Source: Hyaloscypha bicolor E
Lineage: Eukaryota > Ascomycota > Leotiomycetes > Helotiales > Hyaloscyphaceae
Direction: 5' to 3'
Assembly (NCBI RefSeq): GCF_002865645.1
Contig: NW_020194643.1
Span: 434,001-498,000 of the forward strand
DNA: 64,000 bases
Shown here: in pieces, positions 32,379 to 43,748 of the stretch
How positions within the stretch are numbered: position 1 is the first letter of the stretch
How the letters are laid out: every line of letters starts with the position of its first letter
The notes under the pieces: model-generated
Databases searched by the model: none
What the model was told of the DNA's origin: nothing
What the model saw: only the letters and a program-made list of their open reading frames with translations
Made by a program: the position numbers and the translations under genes

Positions 32379-35300
32379 ATGCCACTTCAAAAAATCAAGG
32401 ACCCGTTCCACAAACTCAAGGAGACGCTGTCCAAATACCTACCGTCTTCTACAAAAGCAACTACACCAACAATGACAACATCATCGATCTTCGGCCTTGG
32501 AAAGCGACCTGAGCCTCCGAAGGCGTCAAATCCTGTACCCCAGATCTCTGCCGGCGGATCGCGCAGCAACAGGATGTTCCCGAAGGAGCTATCGCCCGAT
32601 CTGGTGCTGTTCAACAATATCTTTGCACAGCTGCATATGGAGTGCAGAGCTTGTCATGCAGAGTTACTGCTGGATATCGATACACATCTCCAAACCTGGC
32701 TCACTGGCACGCAAGTCATCCCGCCAAACTCTCAGATTTCTGTCTTGCACTGCCAAAAGTGTGATCATTCGACTTGCGTTGGATGTGGTGGCGCGCCAAA
32801 GCTGAACAAACACCACTTCTTCACAACCATCGGCGTGGTATGTATCCCCTGTCTGCTTGTCCGACCATTCTGCGATGCGTCGAAACTCCTCGAAGCAGGA
32901 CTGACTACATTCCCAGGTCAATCATTGCTGCTATGAAGGCAAACTCTTTGGTATATGGCTTCTCCTTGCCAGATTCGACAAAGCTGAGTACGTCCTTCCC
33001 ATTCTCAGCTGAAAGTTGGGGGACATCGAGGAATGATGAATACTGATCGACATCTAGATTGCCAGTCACACAGGCATCGACCTCCGCCAATCCGAAAAGA
33101 GGAGTCAAACCGAAACCAAAGATGCCACATGCCTCAGCCCAAAATGGTGTTGGATACAGCTCGAGTGGTGACCCATACGGTGCATATTACGAAATGGACC
33201 ACGATCAGTTTGCTGCATACCTTGATGATTATGATGCCAACGAATCTGAGGATTTCCCCCCGAGTGCTATGCCACCAATGCCGATGCCGGGATTCCATGG
33301 ACACTACATTGGTCCTCCAACTTATGTAGTACGAGCACCTTCCATCAAATGCACAGAGGAGAAGACAAAATCCCAAGACGAGCTGCTCATCGATACCCTC
33401 AAGCTTTTAACGACCTTCTTGCCTGGCCCTGGCTCGCCGTCGGGTCCAATCGAAGAGATTCGACTATATCGCCTTAGTTTCCTCTTCGACAGGATCGCCG
33501 AGTTGCTTCGAAATGATTCTATAATCGACATCACACAGAGGAAGAAGCTCTATAGAGAAGTCTTTACGTTTGTCCAAGTAAGTCCAGAGACCGGTATAGG
33601 GTTCAATTGGGATACTCATTGGCTTTCATAGGCTGTCGCAAACTCCCCTGACCTCGTTGGACTTTTGCTAGAAGAGCGCCCCGATAAATGCAATAGCCCT
33701 GGCATTCATAGTATCCAAAAATCGTCGCACAGGCCAGGATTCGCCCTTGAAAACCTTCAAGATATTCCAGGTGAGCAATTTCTTCATCTAATGTCTGTAT
33801 TTGACTTGGAAACGTACCAGGGCTGGCAGCTCAAGCGACACTGAGAGCAAAATTCTATCTGTTGGGACAGCATATCTGCTCTCTTCTCATGCCCAGAAGA
33901 CTTCGCTAACTTCACCAAGGAATATTCGCGCCGTCGGTATTCACAGGCAGCTTAGACACGTACCGTCAAGCTAAATCGTTCCTTACCATTTCCAACATGC
34001 CACAAGGAGATCAGCCTGGAGCTCCGGTATTGATCAGGAACAAGGCCCCGTCCATTTCTCGGGAGAAGAGAGACGACGATGATTCGGTCCAAATGTGTCA
34101 GCTTATCATTGACATATACGAGTATCTGCAGAAGCACAAGGATCGCCCGACGGTTGCGGTTGACCATACCGATATCTGGACAAAGTTTGCGGAAGAAAAT
34201 AGGGTAACATTCGATGACGATGTACTTAAAAATCATCGCTTCATAGCCGAGATTAAAAACCTCAAGGCATCAAATACGAAGGGCCGACTCGTAACCATTG
34301 GCAAGGAAGTGGCAACTATGACAACCTCTCTTCCCGCGGGTATCTTTGTCAAGGTAAGCCATTGATCTTTCATTAATCTTTGGACATCTTTACGGTTCAC
34401 GTCCATCACCAATGTCCACGCTAGCAACTAACGAGCTGATGTTTCTAGGTTGCTGAATCCCGATCCGATGTTATGAAGGTTCTCATCGTTGGCTCCGAAG
34501 GCTCACCATATGCTCATGGGTTGTTCATGTAAGAAACTATCATCAAGGTGGCTTAGAGTGTGGCTAATGGTATTTCAGTTTTGATCTTTTCCTTGATGCC
34601 AACTATCCTTTTAGCCCTCCCAAAATGTCCTTTGTCCTTGACGGTAATGATAGCGAGACCTATTCGTTCAACCCTAATTTGCACCGAGGTGGTGGCGGTA
34701 AGTGTTCTGATTCTACAATCCCCCCTGTTTAATCTGTACAATCAGATTTACCACTTGAATATATGTCGAACACAAACTAATGCTACACTTTTCAGTCTGC
34801 TTATCCCTTCTGAATACGTGGGAAGGTAATCCTAGTGAGATGTGGCAGCCGATGAAAAGCACCGTCCTCTCTGTCCTCATTAGTATTCAAGCTATGATCC
34901 TCGGTGCCCCGGTCCCTTGGGTTAACGAACCCGGATTTTCGAACCAAGAAAGTACGCCCCAGGCCAAAGACCATAAGTTGCTTATGCAGACCAAAACCGT
35001 CAAATATGCCATGATAGGTTGGCTTGAGAATAAGTTCAGCATCCCTGACGCAAAGGACTACGTTTGGAAGGATACCAGTCAGATGTACTGGAAGCACAAT
35101 GGTAAGGCTGCATTCGAGACTGTGAAGGCATGGGCGGTCGACAATCCTGATTTGGAGAAATTCGGTGCTAAGTCTGCGGCTCCTAAGAGAAGAAAGGGCA
35201 AGAGTAAGGAAGTCCAGGCTGGGTCGGTCCCAACGCAGGATCTCGTCGAGAAGCTTGCTCAGTGTCTGGGCCTGCCTTGCGACAATTCATCCCACAAGCG

Positions 35301-35580
35301 CAAAGCCAGCTCATCTGGTAAATCTAATGACTCGAAGAAGCTGAAGTCCGAATCCTCAGAAGATGACAGCGTCGAGTCCCGATGGTATTACAAGGGTGCG
35401 AAGACGACGAAGGATGTTCGCGCCGCCTGTAAGGAGTTCGGTATTGGCTCTGCTCCCACAATTGATGCCTGCATTACCAAACTGGAGAAGCATGTCAATA
35501 CCAAGGGAAAGGCGAGCGAGGAGTTGGTTGAGAAGTGGGGCGAGATGAGAGAGGTTTTCCGTGTCGTTGAGGCTGATTGA
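32379..35580 (+). CDS. E2 ubiquitin-conjugating domain protein (UBE2O/BIRC6 class) with N-terminal Cys-rich module
   Basis: Exons that I can place: 32379..32837, 32917..32987, 33058..33577, 33632..33770, (33771-33990 unresolved), ..34353, 34449..34528, 34579..34697, 34796..35580. Roughly 860-900 residues. The N-terminal part has CRACH, CQKCDHSTCVGCGG and NHCCYEG, a RING/IBR-like zinc module. The UBC fold starts at KVAESRSDVMKVLIVGSEGSP and runs through GLFIFDLFLDANYPFSPPKM, FNPNLHRGG and VCLSLLNTWEG. The catalytic Cys codon is at 34798-34800, just after a splice. WQPMKSTVLSVLISIQAMIL follows, then a Lys-rich linker and a helical C-terminus. In the unresolved stretch one option splices 33770 directly to GIFAPSVFTGSLDTYRQ; another inserts a small exon from 33821. 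Partner and substrate are unknown. Confidence 0.82.
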
Positions 35581-36874
35581 GGTTTCTCATATGGAGTCGG
35601 TACATTGGTGGCGTGGCGTTATTGCACGAACAGCGGTCTTAGAACAGTCGGGGGGGTAGTCTCACGGCCTTTTCGATTGTTCGTTGTAGCGAAATCACGG
35701 GTAGTTAATTTCATAGATTTGAGAGCCTTGGGCGAACAAATAATTTTGTTGGGCTGTACAATTATCGACGCGACCTTTCAGTCGTCTCCAGATTGTTCCA
35801 ACCCCTGCGGGATTCAGCCTCAACAGCAAAGTATTGTCTCAAATTTTATTAACCATCCTTTGCACCTTGATCCCATCCCAACTGCGTCTCTTCGTAAATC
35901 TTCGTCTAGAACCTCCTTGAATTTCAATCATGTCATACCCGCAGAACAAAGCCCGACCTCACCGCAAACCTCAGTCAGGCGATCAAATCCCACGAATGTG
36001 GCTCACTCTCGGCACGTAATATGACCACATACCCAGTTAGCGAGTGAGTAGCGGTTGATTGACCGTGTCTATTATTTGTGTGATAAGGAGAAAAGAAGAT
36101 CATTGAGAGAGAGAGCGAGAGAAGGTTGTCGTGGATATTGTGGGCTAGGACGGATGAGGTTAGAGTGGATACTAGTGCGGCGCTAAGGAATTGCTCCTTG
36201 AAATTTTCGATTTCCCACCTGCAGCTTTCTTCACCATCACACCTGCGACTGCAGAAGACTCTCACGATCGAGCGATCGAATCAAAATTCATGTCTATCGC
36301 GACTGTAGCTGATTCACAAGAATGAACAGCTTCTGCATCGACGGTCGTGAACGACACTGACTTCAATCAAACTACGATCACGAGTGACGATTGACGAAAT
36401 CTTCCGATCCTTATCAAGAATTCTCTTTCTTTTATTCTGAAGAATCAACCCCCCCCCCCAAGAAAAACCACATATTGCCTACCTCCTGCGCCTTTTTCAT
36501 GGACTCGAGCGTCACTTATTTAAATTATCGTTCGTGGGAGAAAGAACCGACGGCCTAGACAGCCAGTCCCATCCACCCTGCTGGCGTAGACTCTGTGCGC
36601 CAGGAGGACTAATCTGGACAAACATCTCATAGCATACATTTCCTTGATTCAATTCAGTTTAATACTTAGGGCATGATAGCAGTGTTAAGAGGGACCACGT
36701 GTTTGGATGTAAGAGAATTGTAGAATGGAAAGAAGGGTATTTTCATTTGGTGGTTTAGGTTGATACCACGAAGCGTGAAGTCGTCGCTGAATCAGATATC
36801 TACGCAGTCTATATTTTCAAACAATACCAACGCCGTTCAATATAACTCCTACCCGTATGCTCATGATTCGTTAA
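35581..36874. other. Intergenic region with a C homopolymer
   Basis: Convergent 3' flanks. An 11-C run lies at about 36449-36459 and a GA-rich tract at about 36108-36125. A 29-codon ATG frame at 35930-36019 has no support. Confidence 0.5.
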
Positions 36875-39499
36875 TCAATCTGGAAAGAAAGATCTCAAAA
36901 ACTTTGCGGCCAAGCGGCCGGTGTTGTTGGTTTTGATATCGTGGGCCGCAACCGTGTAGCCCAGGTTGATTATCGCAGGCCTCTCTGACAGTTGGACAAT
37001 CTCGGCCCCTGATTGTGTTAGTCTTTCTCAAGGGTTGAAGGTTGAGGCGAACTCACAAGAACTGCAAACAACCCCATAAATCGACCTCACCATACCCTCT
37101 GTCGTCAAATCAAGCCCCGTCCTCCCCTCCTCGGCAGCCATCTTAAGTGGATTGAACGCCTTCTCCCCTCGTCCACCACTGCTACCATCCTTATGACTTC
37201 TATAAATATCATGGAACAGTTTCTTGCACTGACGGAAAGGATATTCTTCCAACTCCTCACAAGCGTTAAAGCTTTGGTTTCGGTTATAAGACGCTTCACC
37301 TCCTTTCTCTTGGATGTTGCAGACGACCATCACGTCAGCTGCCGTTTGCAGACCTTCGATGCAGAGGCAGAGGATGAGGATCGTGCAGAAGGAAGTACCC
37401 CAGGAGTCTTTGGTCCGCGAACGGAGGGAGCGTTCTAGGTCCTCAAGCACTTGAAGTGTGATCTCACGATGCAGTTTGTGCATCACGTACTTGATTTGGC
37501 GATTCAGAAGGCGTGATGAGAGGTAGGCTTGTGGTGTCATGCCAGGCGCAAGCTTGCTATAGAGTTCGCGAGCTGATCTATCGCTGAAGGTTATCATACA
37601 ACCCATAAAGTAATGAATGGCGTGTAGCTTCAGTGCGTTTTGGAGGAGGGAGACCTGCGGCTGTCATTAGAACTTCTCAATACTGAAGATTGGAATGGAT
37701 TGCTTACATCTTTCTTCGCGGCAACGTACTCGCCTACGATCTCTAAGATCTGACTGGGAAGGCCCGATACGTCTCCAGATGTTGCTTGCTCGGCATATTT
37801 GGTATTCGAAATCATATCTTCGACATGCTTATTGCACTTCTTCTTCATCTCCGATACCGAAAGGCCGAGAATGCCAACGGGTGCACTGGGCATCCGTACT
37901 AGTTGCGCAGCCTGGTCTGCTTCTGGTGGTGTGAGAATGGATTGCTCGAGCAGTTCGTTTCCGATGGCTTCGAAGGTGTTGGTGTGCAGCCTCATGGGCT
38001 TGAACACCGAGCCGGTTGAAACTTCAACGACGATGACAGCGTCAAGGAACCCGGTCGTATTCACAGAAATCAAGTCCTCGATCTTGCTTTTCCGGAGATG
38101 CGCATGCATGAATTCTGTGGCTATCAGCTGGTAATAACGGAAGGAAGGAGGGAAGTGACCAACCTGGAAAGAACGTGGACTCATAGTCCTTGAAGCCAGA
38201 TCTCCAGCAAAGTTGATGTGCTGTAAGTGAAGGTTGCTTCTTACTCAGGCTCTTACATCTATTGCAAGGTTCTCCTTCTGACTGAGGCTCGGAGCACTGT
38301 CTACTTGTTAGCATATGGCATCCTTCACGCGGTGGCAAGAGGCTTACAGGAACTTTCTGGTTCCAGCAGTTCCAACACGCATGCACCCTTCTAATACGAC
38401 GGGCTTTCTCCTTGGTTTCATAGTCAAGCTCTCCCGTTCGACATCCGCGATTCTCTTTCTTCGGGATCTCGCTCACTCGGAGTAGACCACCCTTGGCAAC
38501 AACAACATGTTCCCATCCTGGAGAGTGGTCCTTCTCTTTGCCCTTGGCAGAGGAAGTTCTTCCAGAACGAGATCGTTTCCCCAGGCTTGGATGAGTTGAC
38601 TTACGGCTTTGCGGAGATACAGAGACACTTGTCCCATATTCGACGCCGGCATAGTTCTCTACATTTGGTCCAGGAGATGGAGCAAAAGCTACGAAGCCGG
38701 GTGGGAAGAGATGCATTCGCTGCTCGACGGGCGTCCATGGATCGTCGAACATGTTCTGCGCCCTGGCAGGCCGGGATGGCAAGGTGTACGACAGCGGTTG
38801 GCAAGCAGCAGAAGTCTGGTAGTTTGACATGGATTCCTGGTAGACGACTGGTCCGTGGCTTTCTAATGGTACGTATGGATTGTACACCGTCCTCGGTTCT
38901 GCTTTCATTAATTACTGTCTCGAATCGAAGAGCTGAGTGAGGTACATACCGGGACTCGATAAACCAGCAAGCACACGTTGCTGGTCATGTGGCATAGACG
39001 ACTGGGCTTCCTCCTCCACAGCATCTCGATCCATCGCCTCCTTATCCACCGCGAAAGCCGAGCCAGGTGTCCAAGGCTCAGGATCTCCTGGGACCGAGAA
39101 CAGAGGACCTTCAGAGCCCTGACCAGACGAATTCTCCGAGTACGTTCTGGTGTGGTGCGACGGTGTGGGCACCATCACATAGCTTCCATCTGTCGTGGCA
39201 CTGGGCGTGTTGACATTGACGAAGCTGGTTGCTGCTGTGCCTACTGAGGCGGCTCTGTAGTTCTGCCAGCCGTCGTAGGCTTCAGCTGGAGCGACGTAGT
39301 ATTCTGAAGGGAAACCTGGCATGACTACATCGGGGTTCTGAGTTTGGCCATCGATGGCTATGTCTGTGAAGGTTTGAGTGTGGTTTGTGTAGAGGTAGTT
39401 GGACTTCGGGACCTGAGCAGACAGGGGTTGGGAGGAGTTGTAGTAATATTGATACTGTTTTTGAGAATCATCATCTTGCTTGTAGTCCTGGTCTCCCAT
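36875..39499 (-). CDS. Atypical Zn-cluster (Zn2Cys6-like) protein
   Basis: Six exons: 39499..38950, 38901..38348, 38296..38164, 38114..37708, 37654..37057, 37008..36875; 791 residues. The first ~340 residues are Tyr/Ser/Pro-rich and disordered. A basic stretch (KARRIRRVHA) leads into cysteines 359, 362, 369, 379, 382 and 398: spacing C-x2-C-x6-C-x9-C-x2-C-x15-C. The last gap is far longer than the usual 6-8, and the cluster is central, not N-terminal. The C-terminal half is helical and carries GFKDYESTFFP, EFMHAHLRKSKIEDLI and a large conserved-looking block (LYSKLAPGMTPQAYLSSRLL, WGTSFCTILILCLCIEGLQT). Intron 2 (51 nt) splits the cluster before Cys369. This is probably a nuclear regulator; DNA binding is inferred. 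Next to it on the same strand is a companion with a similar N-terminus. Confidence 0.82.
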
Positions 39500-40719
39500 C
39501 TTGAGGACAGTCGGGGTCCACCAAATGTCTGTCTCGGGAATGGCGCGGTGGGGTCTGGAGGTGTGGGTGCCGTTGTGGAGACGAGGCTGTCAGCTCGATG
39601 CAGGAAAGTCCCGGAGACCTTGGACAGAAAGGGCAACAAACACGGCAATTGATGGCACACAAAGCGAAGATGTCAGATCTCAAAGGCGACTCTTGAATTC
39701 TATTATAGGAAAAGAGAGCAGAGCCCCGGACTCGAGCGTTGTCACCTCTGGGGAAAGCTCTCGTACCGAGTAAGGGGTGGCTTGTTCTCGGTATCGGATC
39801 CGTCACCGGTGGCTGACAGGATTCCTGGTCAGGGCTGTTACTTGCTGCGTCTCTCGACACCAGGCGTGGTGGGGGGGTTGGTTGGGCACTGATTGGGGGC
39901 AACTTGTGGGGTACGGCCGTACGGGTAAAACTGTTTGGATTGTTACTGGGCACCATTCTTCTTCTGCAGGCGTGGCCAAACGACCCTCCCCTTCTGTCAC
40001 CGACATCAACATACATACATGTGCAAAAAATCAGATGTGATCCTCCCGCCAAAACGCCCAGCTTTGCAGCCGCAAAACAGTCGGTCAGCATTCATCAACT
40101 TGTAACATTCGCGGCCACCCAATGCGTGCTCAAAGTACAGCAAATCAGAAGCAAGAGGAAAACGCCCCCGGTAACGAAGGTGGAAAGATCTGCAGCTTTG
40201 TGCACAAATGCGCACTTCTCCCAATCGCGCCGCCGCACGTGAATTCGTCTCATGCTGGGAGTTTGATGGGACTGCATGTGGCCGCTTCAACGGCCAATTG
40301 ATCTGCGGGTGCATAAGGCTGAGTCCAGGGCGAATTCCACTATCTCTTCCAAGGCGTCTTCAGGAACCCTGGTAAATTACTTCCATCCTCAACTAACGAA
40401 CTGGCGGGCTGCCAATTAAAGCTGTTTTCCGTGACGGGTCCCCGGCTGATGGGACCACGTTTCCCACCATAAATGGGCAGCAAATAACATGAAAGAGAAT
40501 CCGGCAACCAAGTTTTTTCCAAGGGTAACTCCAAGTGGGAGAGTGATATCCATTGGCAGAACAGTACCTAACGCCGGGGTAGATGCAAGGTGAGGTCGTG
40601 AAATCAAAACGGAGATTTATGGTCCGGAGCGGTACCGTGTGGAACGGCTCCGCCCCTCCTCGATCTGCCGCTCAGTTTGAATATATAACTAGCCATTGAT
40701 CTCCGTTGCGGGCGAATCC
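39500..40719. other. Gene-free upstream region of the Zn-cluster gene
   Basis: Presumed promoter and leader of the 36.9-39.5 kb gene and 3' flank of the 343-aa gene. Short frames overlap on both strands without motifs. Confidence 0.5.
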
Positions 40720-41844
40720 CTAAGTACTCGAGTGAGAGCGAGAACTTCTCGAATTGATTGTGTTCTCCGTTGCAAGGTATAATTGGTCCATATAGCTCAT
40801 TGCATCCGCATCCCGTAACAGTTTGGCGACCTGGATGCCAGCAGAGATGAGTTGAAGTATGTTCCTGTCGTCCTTGAGGGGTCGGGATTGGTGTTTGGCG
40901 GCATGCCGCATCTCGAGGGAGTTCTCCAAAATGGTGATGAACTGTTTGATCTGGCCATTGTACAACACCCTGGCTGGTATCCGTCGCTTGGTAGCGAGAC
41001 GTTTCAAGAGATATACCCACTCAGTCCACTCCCGGTCTTGGGGTCTTTCCACTGGCCGCATCTCCCCATTGGCTAGAGGGATCGGGAACTGGTACTTCGC
41101 CACGAAGTCGAAGGCACATTGAGACAGCCGGTCATTGACTCGGGTAAGGATACTATCCTGCTCGTGGACGACGAGATTGGTTGGCAGGTGGGGCAGTTCT
41201 CTCTCCTGTTGGGCAATGTATTCTGGTGATGGCCTCGGAATATATTGGTGCGGTCCGTCAAATTCATCCCTGTTTGACGGACGTCTTTGCTGGTGCCCCT
41301 TCGCTTCGCTCTTAGACTTGCCAGCAGACTTGCTTGAAGGCTCAAGCACGTAATCCGTTGGACTCGGGGGTGCAACATACTCATCCATATAAGCCCCCTC
41401 GGATGAGATCCTTCCTTGAGGTTCCCAACTTGAGGTTTGCCCGGTGTAAGAATCGTAACTGGGTCCAGCGGATCCGTAGACGGCAGAGGATGCTCCGATA
41501 GTGTAGCCAGTAGGAGTGTACATCGCATCCGAGTGGATGAGTGGTGTGGAAGAGGTCGTTGGAATGGGGCTGTAGGTTGTCATGGCTGGAGCATATGTGG
41601 CGCTTTGGTTTCTACTTTCAGTGTCTTCGTTCGAATGTCTGGGTTTGAGACGTCTTACCTCGAGGATACGTAATAAGCGTTATTGTATCCAGAGTGGGTG
41701 GCTTCTGGATAAGTTGCACTTCTTCGTGGTCAGCTCTCGTTGCATGTATCCTCAAACTATTTCCTACCTTCTGGAGGTATCCAGAACTGCATTTCCATAG
41801 GCGTAGTCTGGCTGGACTTGAAGACTTCGTCTTGAGGCCATCAT
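40720..41844 (-). CDS. Unrecognised 343-aa protein, companion of the Zn-cluster gene
   Basis: Three exons: 41844..41768, 41718..41659, 41614..40720, with 49- and 44-nt introns (GTAGGA and GTAAGA donors). Two ATGs are adjacent at the start. The N-terminal ~150 residues are rich in Ser, Thr, Tyr and Pro (PDYAYGNAV, SGYNNAYYVSS, GPSYDSYTGQ), like the N-terminus of the neighbouring Zn-cluster protein. The C-terminal ~170 residues form a compact helical domain: LPTNLVVHEQDSILTRVNDRL, CAFDFVAKYQFPIPLANGEM, WTEWVYLLKRLATKRRIPAR, ILQLISAGIQVAKLLRDADA. No enzyme motif, zinc ligand set, signal or membrane span is seen. I infer a nuclear accessory role from context only. Confidence 0.7.
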
Positions 41845-43748
41845 TTCGCAAATTTACAAAATCCGTGGGATGAAGAAAGAGAAACAGATGTACGAGAGCA
41901 CAAAAGAAATCAAAGAGGCAGATGTCCTGTTCGGTTCCTTGGGTACTCTTAAGATGATCTCGTATGTCCAAGTGGCCCACGAATGAATAGACGGTCTATA
42001 TCCGGGATGTCAAAGTCTGTCTATCAGAGGCTTGGAGCGGTGTGGAAGTCCGATGACCAAAAGATATGGGGATACCTTCGCAAGATGGTAAATGTCCGTT
42101 ATGCTTTCATCGGAATGATGAAAAGCGAAGTCGTTACTTTATAAGTCTTCGTTGAGATGCCCCCTTTTTGATATGAGTGTTGTTTTCCAACGACGTCAGG
42201 GGGTCCAAAGGGAGGGAAGTTCAACTAATCGAATGCAATCAAGGCGATTGCATGGGCTTGAACCAAGGATTAATTCCAGATCCTTTTGACAATGTCAAGT
42301 TGGGGTGATTCGAAGGCAGAATAAACATGAACCAGCTAATAAGATGGGCGCGTTCGTTGATAGCAAGTTGCAGGATTCTGTTTGAATTTACATACTCGGC
42401 GATAATGATCCTCGAAGTACCTTCTCTAAATCGAGTGTGCTGCAACCAGTGTTATGGAACACGCGCTACTCGGCAACGTATCTGGAAGCTGCAAGGAACA
42501 TCCTTCAAAATGAGTTGTTGTCTATCCCATCGGTGAAGGGATTCGAGTGGAGGTGGCTTTCCTTCAGGCATCATTGGGCGGCGGCTGGCCGAATTGGAGC
42601 CCAAGGCAAGTTTGACATTTTAAGAAAAGGCCTGGAGTGTGGTGGCAAGTGCCAAAGGTATCTTTTGGATGTTGGATGAGTGTAGATGGTACAAGGTTGG
42701 CCTTGTCGTGGAGATGAAGCGGAAGAAGCGGTGACAACCAGCTTGGGCAGGAATGCTGACCTGCCTGGGACTGAGCCCAACCCCCTCATGCGTTGGTGCC
42801 CATTATCCAATCGCCACAAACGAATTATCTCTTTGGTCGGGCGCAATTACGAGATCCAATTTGGCTCGAACATGTTTCCCAAAGGATGGGTGAGGTGGTT
42901 GTGGTGCAGAGGCGGGGATGGTGATTGATGTTGGATGCACAGTGATGTGATGGCTGCTGCGGTGTGCCAGCCTGGCCAGCCATCGACTCGGCAATTTTCA
43001 GGGCGGTCGCCCGGCCCGAGAATAATCCGTTGTGCTTTTTCCTAAGCGGGGCGGGAACTGGGGACCTAGCAAGTCACCTGAGCTTTTCTATCAGTTTCAA
43101 GATGAACTCTGCTGTGAGTTATACTACAACCGTTGAGGTAGATGTGGTGCTGCTCAATCTCTCATTTTCATAAAACTACAGCCAGCCTCTTGCAGGAGCA
43201 GCCACAGACCACCAGTGTTGCCTTGGTTGTCTGAGTCGGTCTCACAAAGATACTTCACATTTGCCTTTCGCGGAGCGTTCTCCGTCTCCCAGGCTTTCCC
43301 CAGAGTTTCTCAACTCACCTATCACGTTTCCGTCACCGATCGATCTGCCAACCTTGAAGAGCGGACTTTCACGGACCAGGGCAAATGCAAACCATCGATA
43401 TTGCCCTAGGATGTTACCACCCGGCGAGGGTTGACAGTTCCCGTGGTAAGATGAAGATCGCTCGCATTGGCAGGATCACCATACTCGCATTATGAGAGTT
43501 ACAAGAGTTGGAGGTTACTGCGCGTGTTTTGAGGGTGCATAATCATCGTGAAAATCGAGGGTACATGCATGTTCTGGGCGAGATCTGCAGCGGCCCCGCT
43601 CTTATTGTAAATCCCAAAAGGGACTAGGCCCACAAGAAACGCACGACTCACAGGCCCGTCACCGAGTACTGTAAACAACCGTCCCATGCTACCATACTCC
43701 CCCCTTTTTGTAGTCTTGATCTGTCACGTGGAACATTGAGCCAAGACG
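41845..43748. other. Divergent intergenic region
   Basis: 1.9 kb between two divergent genes. I see no supported coding frame, RNA gene or clear repeat. Confidence 0.5.

Noticed and set aside
35930..36019. 29-codon ATG frame
   Set aside because: Too short, no family, no convincing second ex­on; a donor-like GTAATA at its end leads nowhere I can support.
36449..36459. C homopolymer as a regulatory signal
   Set aside because: A plain mononucleotide run, easily from slippage or assembly; no context supports a function.
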